The notes below the pieces were generated by a model. The model saw nothing but the letters and a program-made list of their open reading frames with translations, searched no databases and was not told the origin of the DNA. From Litchfieldella anticariensis FP35 = DSM 16096 (GTDB lineage Bacteria > Pseudomonadota > Gammaproteobacteria > Pseudomonadales > Halomonadaceae): a stretch of DNA of 64,000 nucleotides. A program made the translations under genes and the position numbers. This document shows, piece by piece, positions 54,830-63,967 of the stretch; the first letter of the stretch is position 1, and each line of letters begins with the position of its first letter. The stretch covers positions 1,150,073 to 1,214,072 of the forward strand of contig NZ_KE332377.1 of the NCBI RefSeq assembly GCF_000409775.1, written 5' to 3'.

Positions 54830-56293
54830 CTAGTCACGATCCTTGGGAAACACCAGGAAACTAACGTTGGACATATGCTGCAGAATGCGCACCACTTGGC
54901 AGCTATAGCCAAACTCGTTGTCGTACCAAACGTAGAGCACCACATGCTTGCCATCGGCAATCGTGGCCTTGGCATCGACGATGCCTGCGTGACGGTTGCC
55001 GACGAAGTCCGATGACACCACCTCCGGAGAATCGACATAGTCGATCTGCTTCTGCATCGACGAATGGATCGCCATACGCCGCAGGTAGTCGTTGATCTCC
55101 TCAGCATCGACCTCCTGATGCAGGTTCAAATTGAGAATCGCCATTGACACGTTCGGTGTCGGAACACGAATCGCGTTGCCTGTCAGCTTGCCAGTGAGTT
55201 CGGGCAATGCCTTCGCCACCGCCTTGGCGGCACCGGTTTCGGTCAACACCATGTTCAACGGTGCACTACGACCGCGACGATCGCCCTTGTGATAGTTGTC
55301 GATCAGGTTCTGGTCATTGGTGTAGGCATGTACCGTCTCGACATGACCATGATCGATACCGTAGTGATCGTTGACCGCCTTGAGCACGGGCACGATGGCG
55401 TTGGTGGTACAGGAGGCTGCCGAGACGATACGATCGTCGCCGGTGATATCCTCATGATTGATACCGTAGACGATGTTCTTGACATCACCCTTGCCCGGCG
55501 CGGTCAACAAGGCCTTGGATATGCCCTTGCAGGCCAGGTGCTGGCCAAGACCTTCCTCGTCACGCCACAAACCAGTATTGTCGACGACGATGGCGTTATC
55601 GATACCATATGCCGTGTAATCGACCTCGCTGGGAGAATTAGCGTAGATGACCTTGATGTAGTTACCATTGGCGATCAGCGCACTGTTCTCTTCATCGACG
55701 GTAATCGAACCGGCAAAGGGGCCATGCACACTGTCGCGACGCAACAGGCTGGCCCGCTTCTCCAGATCCTTGCCAATATCGCCGCGCCCACGCACGACGA
55801 TGGCACGAAGACGCAGCAGATTTCCCCCGCCCGCCTTCTCGATCAGGATTCGTGCCAGAATGCGGCCAATACGCCCGAAACCGTAGAGCACCACATCCTT
55901 GGGTTCACCGTTGTTGCCATTCACATCATGGCCGCCGACGATTCCTGCGAGTTCGGTCTTGAGGAACGCTGTGACATCATTCTCATCGGAATGCTTGAAG
56001 GCCACTGCCAGCTTGCCGACATCGACATGCGCCGGCCCCAGGTTGAGATCGACCATGGCCTTGACCAGGGGAAAGGTGTCACGAACCGAAAGTTCGGTGC
56101 CTTCGACCTTCTTGACGAAGCGGTGATCCTTGAGAATACGGATTACCGATTGATTGATCAGTGAACGACCAAACAATGAAGTGACAATGTTGTATCTGCG
56201 ATACAGAGTCCCCAGCAGCGGGATCATTTCCTCGGCAAGGGCTTCGTTGCTTTGCCAATCCTCAAAGACGGTCTCGAGCTTTTGCTGAGTCAC
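54830..56293 (-). CDS. gap: Glyceraldehyde-3-phosphate dehydrogenase, long form
   Basis: Oxidises glyceraldehyde-3-phosphate to 1,3-bisphosphoglycerate or works in reverse for gluconeogenesis. 487 residues: about 150 extra N-terminal residues precede the usual NAD-binding start 'DVVLYGFGRIGRILARIL', the size of the long GAPDH class found in pseudomonads. Catalytic Cys is in 'SAASCTTNAIVPVL'; 'YDNEFGYSCQVVRI' closes the fold. GTG 56293 (AAGAGG upstream) is chosen because it gives the class length; the longer frame has no ribosome site. Divergent from mfd. Confidence 0.93.
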   Translation of the reverse strand: MTQQKLETVFEDWQSNEALAEEMIPLLGTLYRRYNIVTSLFGRSLINQSVIRILKDHRFVKKVEGTELSVRDTFPLVKAMVDLNLGPAHVDVGKLAVAFKHSDENDVTAFLKTELAGIVGGHDVNGNNGEPKDVVLYGFGRIGRILARILIEKAGGGNLLRLRAIVVRGRGDIGKDLEKRASLLRRDSVHGPFAGSITVDEENSALIANGNYIKVIYANSPSEVDYTAYGIDNAIVVDNTGLWRDEEGLGQHLACKGISKALLTAPGKGDVKNIVYGINHEDITGDDRIVSAASCTTNAIVPVLKAVNDHYGIDHGHVETVHAYTNDQNLIDNYHKGDRRGRSAPLNMVLTETGAAKAVAKALPELTGKLTGNAIRVPTPNVSMAILNLNLHQEVDAEEINDYLRRMAIHSSMQKQIDYVDSPEVVSSDFVGNRHAGIVDAKATIADGKHVVLYVWYDNEFGYSCQVVRILQHMSNVSFLVFPKDRD

Positions 56294-56487
56294 GGGGGGA
56301 GCCTCTTTTCGACAATTCAGATCACAGGTATGCGAGGAGACGATCCATGCATAATGTATTGTTATTATCTGGTCACCGCTGCGCTGCCGCAATTGCTGTA
56401 TAGTCGCACTCCCTGTAAGGCAATTACAGAATCACGGGGTTGACTACAAGATGAATTTAAGGCTGATATCATCCCCGCTGCCGTTAA

Positions 56488-59400
56488 ATGTCCTCCACAC
56501 GATCTGACGCCATGCCGCATTTTTCTCCACTCGTCCCACCGCGCCCTACGGGCACGCGCGATACCCTTTACTGGCACGCACCTGAAGGCAGCGCCACGGC
56601 CCTGGCGCTATCGCGCCTGGCCGATGACGCTCCACTGTTGGTAATCACCGCCGACACCGCCAGCGCCCAGCGCCTGGAAAATGAATTGCGCTTCTTCGCC
56701 CGGGTGCCGGTCATGCCGTTCCCGGACTGGGAAACCCTGCCCTACGACAGTTTTTCACCGCACCAAGACATTGTTTCGGGACGCTTGCGCACCCTGCGTG
56801 ATTTGCAGGATGCCCATGACGGCATCGTATTGGTGCCGATCAACACCTTGATGCAGCGCCTGTCGCCGGTGGATTACATCGCTGGGCGGGTATTGACCTT
56901 ACGGGTCGGTATGACACTTGACCGCGAAGGCTTTCGTGAAACGCTTTCACGCGCGGGCTACCGCGCCGTGGAAACTGTCTACGAGCCTGGTGAGTACGCT
57001 CTGCGCGGCGCCTTGATCGATCTTTTCCCCATGGGCAGCGAAGCGCCTTTACGACTCGACTTGTTCGACGATGAGCTCGACAGCCTGCGATATTTTGACC
57101 CCGATACCCAGCGCTCATGCGATAAGGTGGAGGCCATAGAGCTATTGCCAGCGCATGAATATTCGCTGTCGCGTTCGGCTATCGCCTGTTTCCGTGAGGG
57201 ATTCGAGACGCTGTTCGATGTTGATCCTCGCCAGTGCCCACTTTACAACGATGCCTTGAAAGGCATTCCTTCCCCAGGGTTGGAACAGTACCTACCTCTG
57301 TTCTTCGAAGAAACAGCCACCTTGTTCGATCATCTGGCTGACAGCACTCAAGTCGCCTTGATGCCACAGGTATATGAGGCGGCCGAGCACCACTGGGCAG
57401 CCATTCAGAGTCGATACGAGAATCTGGGGGTCGACCCCACACGCCCACTCCTACCACCGTCCAAGGCTTTCGTACCTGTCGCCGAGGTATTCGCTGCCAT
57501 CAAGCGCTACCCCAGGGTCGAACTGATCGACAAACAGGAGCACCCCCACGCCCGCCTACCGACAACCCGCTCTCCGGCACAAGTCGCCATCAACGCCCGT
57601 GCCCAACAACCTTTGGCGTCACTACAGGCCTTCCTTGAGCAACACGCGGACTTACGCGTGCTATTCGTTGCCGAGTCGCGTGGCCGCCGCGAGGCCATGG
57701 AAGAAACCTTGGCTCCACTGCACCTGACGCTTCCCCATCTGGAGGATTGGCATGCCTTTCTCGATGATGGCGCCCCCCTTGCCATCACTGAAGGCGAATT
57801 GGAGGCCGGCCTGTGGCTGGAACCCTGCGAATCGGGAAGCGGCCTGTCAGTCATCACCGAGACCGAATTATTCGGGGATGTGGTGCGCCAGAGTCGACGT
57901 CGCGAGAAAGCCACTGACGACAATGAACTGGCAATTCGCCATCTTTCGGAGTTACGCCCCGGATCGCCGGTCGTCCATCAGACCCATGGCGTGGGACGCT
58001 ATATCGGACTCGAGATACTGGAAGCCGGCGGCCAGGCTGCGGAGTTCGTGGCACTGGAGTACGCCGACAGTGCGCGACTCTATGTTCCGGTGGACAGTCT
58101 TCATTTGATCTCTCGCTATGCCGGGGCCAGCGATGAGCTAGCACCATTGCACAAGCTCGGTTCGGAGCAGTGGGACAAGGCCAAGAAGAAGGCTGCCGAG
58201 AAAATTCGCGATACTGCCGCTGAATTGCTGGATGTCTACGCACGCCGCGAGGCCCGCGAGGGTTTCGCTTGCGACCTTCCCAGCGAGGAGTATGCACGGT
58301 TCGCCGGGAGCTTCCCTTTCGAGGAAACACCAGACCAAAGGGCAGCCATTCATGCCGTCCTCCAGGATATGACGTCGCCACGCCCTATGGACCGAGTGGT
58401 ATGTGGCGATGTGGGGTTCGGCAAGACCGAAGTCGCCATGCGTGCCGCTTTTCTGGCCGTATACTCCGGGCGCCAAGTGGTAGTGCTGGTGCCCACGACC
58501 CTGCTGGCTCAACAGCATTACGACAACTTCCGCGACCGTTTCGCGGATACCGCCGTGCAGGTAGAGTTAATTTCCCGCTTCACTGCTGGCAAGAGACAGA
58601 CTGAAACACTCAAGCGCATCCAGGAAGGACGTGCCGATATCGTGATCGGCACCCACAAGCTGCTGTCAAAGAACATGCAATTCCCCAATATGGGGCTGCT
58701 GATCATCGATGAAGAGCATCGTTTCGGCGTGGCACAGAAAGAGCGGCTCAAGAGTCTACGTGCGGAAGTCGATATCTTGACGCTTACCGCCACACCAATA
58801 CCGCGCACCCTCAACATGGCCATGAGCGGAATTCGTGATCTATCGATCATCGCCACCCCACCGGCACGCCGTCTCTCGGTAAAAACCTTCATTCAGCAGC
58901 GCAACGAACCCGTCATCAAGGAAGCCCTACTACGCGAAATTCTGCGTGGTGGCCAGGTCTACTTCCTGCATAATGAGGTCAAGACTATCGAGAGCGCCGC
59001 CACCAAGGTTCGCGATCTGGTCCCGGAAGCCCGAGTTGGCGTGGCTCACGGTCAGTTACCCGAGCGCAGCCTGGAACGGGTGATGTCGGACTTCTACCAT
59101 AAGCGCTTCAATGTGCTGGTGTGTTCGACCATCATCGAAACCGGTATCGACGTTCCCAGTGCCAACACCATCATTATCGAGCGCGCCGACAAGTTTGGAC
59201 TGGCCCAGCTTCATCAATTGCGTGGCCGCGTAGGTCGCAGTCACCACCAAGCTTATGCCTATCTGCTCACACCACCCCCTCAGGCAATCACCAAGGACGC
59301 TGTCAAACGGCTGGAAGCCATTGGTCAGGCGGAAGACCTCGGTGCCGGATTCACCCTCGCCAGTCACGATATGGAAATTCGTGGTGCCGGCGAATTGCTT

Positions 59401-59973
59401 GGTGACGAACAAAGCGGGCAGATGGAAACCATCGGCTATAGTCTCTATATGCAAATGCTTGACCGCGCAGTAAAAGCGATCAAGGCTGGCAAGACACCCA
59501 ACATCGAAGCGCCGTTGGACGAAGGCGTGGAAGTCAGCCTCAACCTACCGGCATTGATCCCCGATGACTACATGCCTGATGTACAGCAGCGCCTGATCAT
59601 GTATAAACGCATTGCTAGCACTGCCGACGAGGCCGAGCTAAAAGAACTGCAAGTGGAAATGATCGATCGCTTCGGCCTGTTGCCGGCACCAGTAAAGACG
59701 TTGATACGCCAGACGCACCTACGCCAACGTGCCGAACGGCTGGGAATCAAGCGTCTGGAAGCAGGCCCAGAGCGTGGTCGGGTGATCTTTGGCTCAGGAA
59801 CCGCCGTGGATCCCATGACATTGGTCACCTTGATCCAACAAGACCCAGCCCATTACCGTCTGGAAGGCGCCGACTCCCTTCGCTTCGATGCTGAGATGAA
59901 CAACACAGACGCTCGTTTCGAGGCAGTCGAAAAGCTGCTGACACGACTCAACAGGAAAACGGAGGCCGCCTAG
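56488..59973 (+). CDS. mfd: Transcription-repair coupling factor
   Basis: Removes RNA polymerase stalled at DNA lesions and recruits UvrA. 1161 residues (E. coli 1148). UvrB-like domains occupy about 20-350. The RNA-polymerase-interacting CarD-like domain is at about 488-560 ('GSPVVHQTHGVGRYIGLE'). The helicase core has Walker A 'VCGDVGFGKTEVAMRAAF' (about 640) and Walker B 'LLIIDEEHRFGV'. The relay/TRG region 'LHQLRGRVGRSHHQAYAY' and the C-terminal autoinhibitory domain follow. The start may be ATG 56488 or ATG 56512; neither has a clear ribosome site. Confidence 0.97.
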   Translation: MSSTRSDAMPHFSPLVPPRPTGTRDTLYWHAPEGSATALALSRLADDAPLLVITADTASAQRLENELRFFARVPVMPFPDWETLPYDSFSPHQDIVSGRLRTLRDLQDAHDGIVLVPINTLMQRLSPVDYIAGRVLTLRVGMTLDREGFRETLSRAGYRAVETVYEPGEYALRGALIDLFPMGSEAPLRLDLFDDELDSLRYFDPDTQRSCDKVEAIELLPAHEYSLSRSAIACFREGFETLFDVDPRQCPLYNDALKGIPSPGLEQYLPLFFEETATLFDHLADSTQVALMPQVYEAAEHHWAAIQSRYENLGVDPTRPLLPPSKAFVPVAEVFAAIKRYPRVELIDKQEHPHARLPTTRSPAQVAINARAQQPLASLQAFLEQHADLRVLFVAESRGRREAMEETLAPLHLTLPHLEDWHAFLDDGAPLAITEGELEAGLWLEPCESGSGLSVITETELFGDVVRQSRRREKATDDNELAIRHLSELRPGSPVVHQTHGVGRYIGLEILEAGGQAAEFVALEYADSARLYVPVDSLHLISRYAGASDELAPLHKLGSEQWDKAKKKAAEKIRDTAAELLDVYARREAREGFACDLPSEEYARFAGSFPFEETPDQRAAIHAVLQDMTSPRPMDRVVCGDVGFGKTEVAMRAAFLAVYSGRQVVVLVPTTLLAQQHYDNFRDRFADTAVQVELISRFTAGKRQTETLKRIQEGRADIVIGTHKLLSKNMQFPNMGLLIIDEEHRFGVAQKERLKSLRAEVDILTLTATPIPRTLNMAMSGIRDLSIIATPPARRLSVKTFIQQRNEPVIKEALLREILRGGQVYFLHNEVKTIESAATKVRDLVPEARVGVAHGQLPERSLERVMSDFYHKRFNVLVCSTIIETGIDVPSANTIIIERADKFGLAQLHQLRGRVGRSHHQAYAYLLTPPPQAITKDAVKRLEAIGQAEDLGAGFTLASHDMEIRGAGELLGDEQSGQMETIGYSLYMQMLDRAVKAIKAGKTPNIEAPLDEGVEVSLNLPALIPDDYMPDVQQRLIMYKRIASTADEAELKELQVEMIDRFGLLPAPVKTLIRQTHLRQRAERLGIKRLEAGPERGRVIFGSGTAVDPMTLVTLIQQDPAHYRLEGADSLRFDAEMNNTDARFEAVEKLLTRLNRKTEAA

Positions 59974-59991
59974 GCCAAGAGTAAGGAACCA

Positions 59992-61056
59992 ATGACCAAG
60001 ACTTCTTTTCCCCATTATGCCGCTCGTGCCAAGCATGCCATGGCAATGCTCACGATGCTGATGGCGGCTCTCCTGCTGTCGCCCCTGACACAGGCAAGCC
60101 AAAATGACCTGCCCAGAGGTCATTACTACCTGCCCGAAAATGGTGATGTGATCGGTGAAATGCAAACGGTCATCGCCAAGGAAGAAGACACTCTGATCGA
60201 CATCGGTCACCGTCATGGACTCGGATTCGAGGAGATGCGCCGCGCCAATCCCAACCTAGGAATGTGGTATCCCGGTGAGGGAGCCGAGGTCCTCGTTCCA
60301 ACGCGCTTCATTCTCCCCCCCGGACCTCGTGAAGGCATTGTGATCAATCTCTCCGAGCTGCGGCTTTACTACTACCCGCCGACATCCGAAGGCGAAAAGC
60401 CTACTGTCGAAACCTATCCGATCAGCGTCGGTCGCGAAGGCTTCGAGACACCGTTGGGAACATTCAAGACCACTGTCAAGGTCAAGGATCCTGCCTGGGC
60501 GCCGCCTGAATCAATGCGCAAGGAAGCCGCTGCTCGCGGCGAACCAGCCCCGGCAATCGTGCCTCCGGGCCCCGACAACCCACTGGGCCGGCACGCCATA
60601 CTACTGAATATCCCGAGTTACCTCATCCATGGCACCAACCGACCGGCAGGTGTGGGCATGCGGGTCAGTCGTGGTTGTGTACGCATGTTACCCGAGGATA
60701 TCGAGTCTCTCTTCGAGCGAGTACCCAACGGCACCCAGGTCACCTTGATCAACGAACCCTTCAAGGCAGGTTGGGAGAATGACGAACTCTACGTACAGTC
60801 TTACCCGCTACTGGGAGACAAGGAAGGCAGTGTCGAACCGCTGATCAGTGCGCTGGAAATGCTCTCCAAGACATTCGGAGATAAGCAGCCGCCGGTTGAC
60901 TATGCCCAGGTAAGGCAAGCCGTGGAAGCTCCCACCGGTCGACTGCAAACCGTGCTACGGGCCCCGACTCCCGACATCGAGCCAGTGGATATCTACCGCG
61001 AACTCGATACTGAAGCGACCGTAGAACTGGCGCACCGGATCGAGACAATTTCGTGA
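59992..61056 (+). CDS. L,D-transpeptidase with LysM domain (ErfK/YbiS type)
   Basis: Periplasmic YkuD-family enzyme, 354 residues. Signal peptide to about 'LTQAS' (35), LysM-like domain at about 55-105 ('VIAKEEDTLIDIGHRHGLGFEEMRRANP'), then YkuD domain at about 110-255 with the catalytic His and Cys in 'YLIHGTNRPAG' and 'SRGCVRMLPED'. Family members ErfK, YbiS and YcfS attach the C-terminal lysine of Lpp lipoprotein to peptidoglycan. A Lpp-type gene lies just beyond the shared terminator, so this role is plausible. ATG 59992 follows AAGGAACC, 18 bp after mfd. Confidence 0.93.
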   Translation: MTKTSFPHYAARAKHAMAMLTMLMAALLLSPLTQASQNDLPRGHYYLPENGDVIGEMQTVIAKEEDTLIDIGHRHGLGFEEMRRANPNLGMWYPGEGAEVLVPTRFILPPGPREGIVINLSELRLYYYPPTSEGEKPTVETYPISVGREGFETPLGTFKTTVKVKDPAWAPPESMRKEAAARGEPAPAIVPPGPDNPLGRHAILLNIPSYLIHGTNRPAGVGMRVSRGCVRMLPEDIESLFERVPNGTQVTLINEPFKAGWENDELYVQSYPLLGDKEGSVEPLISALEMLSKTFGDKQPPVDYAQVRQAVEAPTGRLQTVLRAPTPDIEPVDIYRELDTEATVELAHRIETIS

Positions 61057-61080
61057 ATTTCCCTCTCAACCACAGGTAAC

Positions 61081-61108
61081 AAAAGACCCCGCATTAGCGG
61101 GGTCTTTT
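61081..61108. terminator. Bidirectional terminator between L,D-transpeptidase and lipoprotein genes
   Basis: AAAAGACCCCGC-ATTA-GCGGGGTCTTTT, a perfect 12-bp stem with A- and T-runs at either side, serving both convergent genes. Confidence 0.95.
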
Positions 61109-61167
61109 GCTATCCATAGCCGAAGAACATCAACGCTCGATGTCCTCCAGAAACAGATTACAAACGC

Positions 61168-61431
61168 TTACTTCTGCATGGAGCGCTCGAACATACGATT
61201 CATCTGCTCGCGGTTCTCCTGAGCCATCTGCAGAGCTGCTTGGGCATCACGCTGCGCCTGGTTGGCAGTGTTCTGCGCCTGGTTAGCAGTGTTCAGGGCT
61301 TGAGTCGCATCTGACTGAGCTGACTCGGCAGTCATACGTACTTCTTCCAGGGCACTGTTGCTGGCACAGCCCGCCAGGACGGCCAGAGAGGCGGCAGCGG
61401 CAGAAAGCTTCAGAGCGTTCTTGAAGGTCAT
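61168..61431 (-). CDS. Lpp/OprI-type outer-membrane murein lipoprotein
   Basis: 87-residue precursor with lipoprotein signal and lipobox Leu-Ala-Gly-Cys22. The mature part is an alanine/glutamine-rich trimeric coiled coil with heptads ('ALNTANQAQNTANQAQRDAQAALQMAQ'), ending 'MNRMFERSMQK'. The terminal Lys is the residue joined to peptidoglycan in Lpp. OprI of Pseudomonas has the same plan. ATG 61431 follows AAGGAG. A TATAAT box and an 8-bp hairpin precede it. It tethers outer membrane to cell wall, by family. Confidence 0.9.
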   Translation of the reverse strand: MTFKNALKLSAAAASLAVLAGCASNSALEEVRMTAESAQSDATQALNTANQAQNTANQAQRDAQAALQMAQENREQMNRMFERSMQK

Positions 61432-61516
61432 GATGTTCTCCTTGAGAGACTTCCTTGGTTCAGCTTGGGTTGTGCCTGGTGTCAAACAGGCGTCCTGCTG
61501 GTGCAGGTTCTTCTTA

Positions 61517-61540
61517 CATGACTTCGACTGACAAGTCATG
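61517..61540 (-). promoter_or_regulatory. Hairpin in the 5' leader of the lipoprotein gene
   Basis: Perfect inverted repeat CATGACTT-N8-AAGTCATG between a candidate -10 box (TATAAT, minus strand 61563-61558) and the start codon at 61431. It would form a stable 5' leader hairpin in an abundant mRNA or bind a dimeric regulator. Confidence 0.55.
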
Positions 61541-61612
61541 AAGTCAAACGCTGTTTTATTATAGACATGGGTATCTTGTCTACCTAGAAAACTGCGTTTT
61601 TATGTTAAGAGC

Positions 61613-62185
61613 CTAGCGGATCACAACGCGAGTGCCAATTTCGACAAGCTCCATCAAGCGCTCGATTTGTTCATTGGTCACGGCAACACAGCCTTCGGTC
61701 CAGTGAAACCGTTGATGGATCGATGGATCCCCCTTACCAATGCCGTGAATACCGATATCACCCCCTAGCACCGTATCTTGCGGTGGCTTGCCATACCGAC
61801 GGAGATAGGAAAAGTAATCATCGTACTCCTGTTGGGTCATGATACCAGCATTCAAGGCATCAAGTGCATGCCAGGGGGTAGGATAGTTGAGCCCGAGAAA
61901 AATATGAAAGCGACTATCGAGATTGACCCAGTTGATGCGAAATTCCCCTGTCGGCGTTTTTTTGTCTCCCCTGACCCGGATCGGAGCGGCTCCCCGCTGA
62001 CCAAGCGATATCGGAAAAAAACGTTCGATTTCTTGTTCACCTCGGTAGATATACAAGGTAGAGGCCTTGTCATCCACCAGCAGCCATAACTCATCAGGTG
62101 CGTGCGGGGGCAAGGTGGCCTGAGCACTCAACGTCGGCATGATGGCCAAGATCCAGACCAGCAGAAATTTTTTCAGGTGGCTCAT
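61613..62185 (-). CDS. Small L,D-transpeptidase family protein (YkuD domain)
   Basis: 190 residues, exported (signal 'MSHLKKFLLVWILAIMPTLSAQA'). The YkuD domain starts at 'DELWLLVDDKASTLYIYRGE' and carries 'GIHGIGKGDP' and the catalytic Cys in 'TEGCVAVTNEQIERL'. It resembles the YafK-like short group acting on peptidoglycan cross-links or lipoprotein attachment. ATG 62185 is chosen because the signal peptide begins there; ATG 62227 would add 14 residues. It is upstream of the Lpp-type gene on the same strand with a gap of about 180 bp. Confidence 0.88.
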   Translation of the reverse strand: MSHLKKFLLVWILAIMPTLSAQATLPPHAPDELWLLVDDKASTLYIYRGEQEIERFFPISLGQRGAAPIRVRGDKKTPTGEFRINWVNLDSRFHIFLGLNYPTPWHALDALNAGIMTQQEYDDYFSYLRRYGKPPQDTVLGGDIGIHGIGKGDPSIHQRFHWTEGCVAVTNEQIERLMELVEIGTRVVIR

Positions 62186-62382
62186 CCGTGGTGCATCTCC
62201 GACAAACACAAACAAGTAGCGGCGCATTCATACCGTATTGTCATCCAAGATACAATCCTCTTTAGCAAAAGAGGTACGCACCAAGTCAAACATTCCATCA
62301 CCACTCCATGATACGGGCCAATAGACAGCCTGTATCTTTGTTTGCAATCATGACCGCCTGTCCTTCCAGGTTGTTATCGATA

Positions 62383-62976
62383 TCAAGCCAGGGCACGCTG
62401 TATCAACGCCTGATGCGGAGCCGAGAACTCAATGGTGCGGGCTAGATCATGCCCACGATCCGACATCTTGTTCCAAGTCTTGCGTATAATCCGGCGCAAT
62501 TTGTCCTCGTCATGCTCCTTGGAAAAATCAGTGAAATAGTACTCCAGAAAAACCAGACAGGCAGTATCCTCCAACGCTTGCGCCTCGGTATCACGACGTA
62601 GATCCTCCTTGCGAATCAAAGCGGCGACTCGTTCGCATGTCACCTCGTCGTAGCCGACATCTGTCAGCACCCTGGTGGCCTGCTCAGCTTGGCGGCGTCC
62701 AAGTTCACGCCGCCAAGCCAGATAGCCAGGTCGATCACGGGGATAGTCGTCACGCGGAACACGCCAGCGCTGCAGGTGCTGAGCACGAACCGCAAGGCGC
62801 AAGACGTCGCTGGCATCCGGTGCTACACGTTCCAGCCATTCACTCATGCGCCGAGCATAAAGCTGCTCGTAAGCAATGCGTTGTCCCTTCACCTCCACAA
62901 GACGCGGATCTTCACAGTGCAGGGCATCGAATCGCTCGATAGCGGCCTGAAACCGGGATGCTTCATGCATCGTCAT
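62383..62976 (-). CDS. DUF4202 family protein
   Basis: 197 residues, soluble, helical. Sequence such as 'AAIERFDALHCEDPRLVEVKGQRIAYEQLYARRMSEWLERVAPDASDVLRLAVRAQHLQRWRVPRDDYP' marks the DUF4202 family, whose conserved His/Arg/Asp residues ('RAQHLQRW', 'CLVFLEYYF') suggest an HD-like metal site, though no activity is known to me. GAGGAGG precedes ATG 62976; ATG 62970 is equally possible. It follows the CDF-type gene (62 bp) on the same strand. Confidence 0.82.
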   Translation of the reverse strand: MTMHEASRFQAAIERFDALHCEDPRLVEVKGQRIAYEQLYARRMSEWLERVAPDASDVLRLAVRAQHLQRWRVPRDDYPRDRPGYLAWRRELGRRQAEQATRVLTDVGYDEVTCERVAALIRKEDLRRDTEAQALEDTACLVFLEYYFTDFSKEHDEDKLRRIIRKTWNKMSDRGHDLARTIEFSAPHQALIQRALA

Positions 62977-63037
62977 ACATCCTCCTCGAGTCGATCACCC
63001 TATGAGCCTAACCGAAAGCAAGTTTTCAGCAAACGAC

Positions 63038-63967
63038 TCAAGGGCATCCCTGAACTCCCGATGACGGAGCAGCCCAGCGTTCGTCCGCAGTGAACACCAC
63101 GTCGGTAACCAAGGGAGAGTACACTTGTCGTACTTCAGCATCGAGGCGTTGACGAATCGCATCCAGATCATTCAACGAATTCAGCGGAAAGCCAGAGGGC
63201 AGAACCACATGCACGACCACGTATAGCATGCGCCCCGGCCTGACCATGCGTACGTGGACACGACGTGCCGGCAATTCAGCCAATGCCCGGTCGATGGCAG
63301 CCCGTACCGGTACGCTCAATGAGGAGGACGGTGTACGGTTGAGAAGCTCTAGAATGGCCCGCGAAGCCATGCGTACCGGCACGCCCAAACACAGCAACAC
63401 CACAGCGATGACCAGTACAGAGTCTACATAGGGAATCAGCAACGGCCACTTGAAGAAATCGAGTACGGGAATCACACAGAAAGCCAGCAATACCGACCCA
63501 GAGATCACACTGTTGACCAACCAGTTTTCCTGGTCGGCACGCACCAGTGGACTATCAATGCGTGCCATCGTGCGGGTAAGAGCCCAGGCTGTCAGCGAGC
63601 AGGCCAGCGTAGCGAATAGTGCATATCCGATAGCCAGCCCGGCGACGATGGTCCGACCACCGGAGAACAGGGTAACACTAGCATCGAACAATGCGAATCC
63701 CGATACCCCGAGGATCAACAGTCCCTTCCCAGCGTTGACCAACGATTCGAAGTAAGTGTAACCGAAGGGGTATTCGTCGCTATCCGGCCCACTGGCCAGC
63801 CGACTGACTCGTACCGTCAGCAAAGCAATGGCGAAATAGATCAGATTGAACAATCCATCGAGCAAGATCGCCTGAGAATGGGAGATCCAGGCCACGATCA
63901 CTGCTACTACGCCGACTACCAAGGCCATGATCGTCGATAGCAACAGCGCCCCCTTTTCGGATTTCAT
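63038..63967 (-). CDS. Cation transporter of the CDF superfamily
   Basis: 309 residues with about six TM helices in the first 210 residues and a cytoplasmic domain after it. 'AILLDGLFNLIYFAIALLTVRVSRLASGPDSDEYPFGYTYFESLVNAGKGLLILG' fits the CDF helix II-III pattern ('DGxxN' in place of 'DxxHxxxD'), and 'ENWLVNSVISG' marks helix V. The canonical metal ligands are thus altered, so substrate is unclear. Whole gene lies in the window; ATG 63967 follows GGGAAATG-like sequence (AGAGGGAAATG). Confidence 0.85.
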   Translation of the reverse strand: MKSEKGALLLSTIMALVVGVVAVIVAWISHSQAILLDGLFNLIYFAIALLTVRVSRLASGPDSDEYPFGYTYFESLVNAGKGLLILGVSGFALFDASVTLFSGGRTIVAGLAIGYALFATLACSLTAWALTRTMARIDSPLVRADQENWLVNSVISGSVLLAFCVIPVLDFFKWPLLIPYVDSVLVIAVVLLCLGVPVRMASRAILELLNRTPSSSLSVPVRAAIDRALAELPARRVHVRMVRPGRMLYVVVHVVLPSGFPLNSLNDLDAIRQRLDAEVRQVYSPLVTDVVFTADERWAAPSSGVQGCP

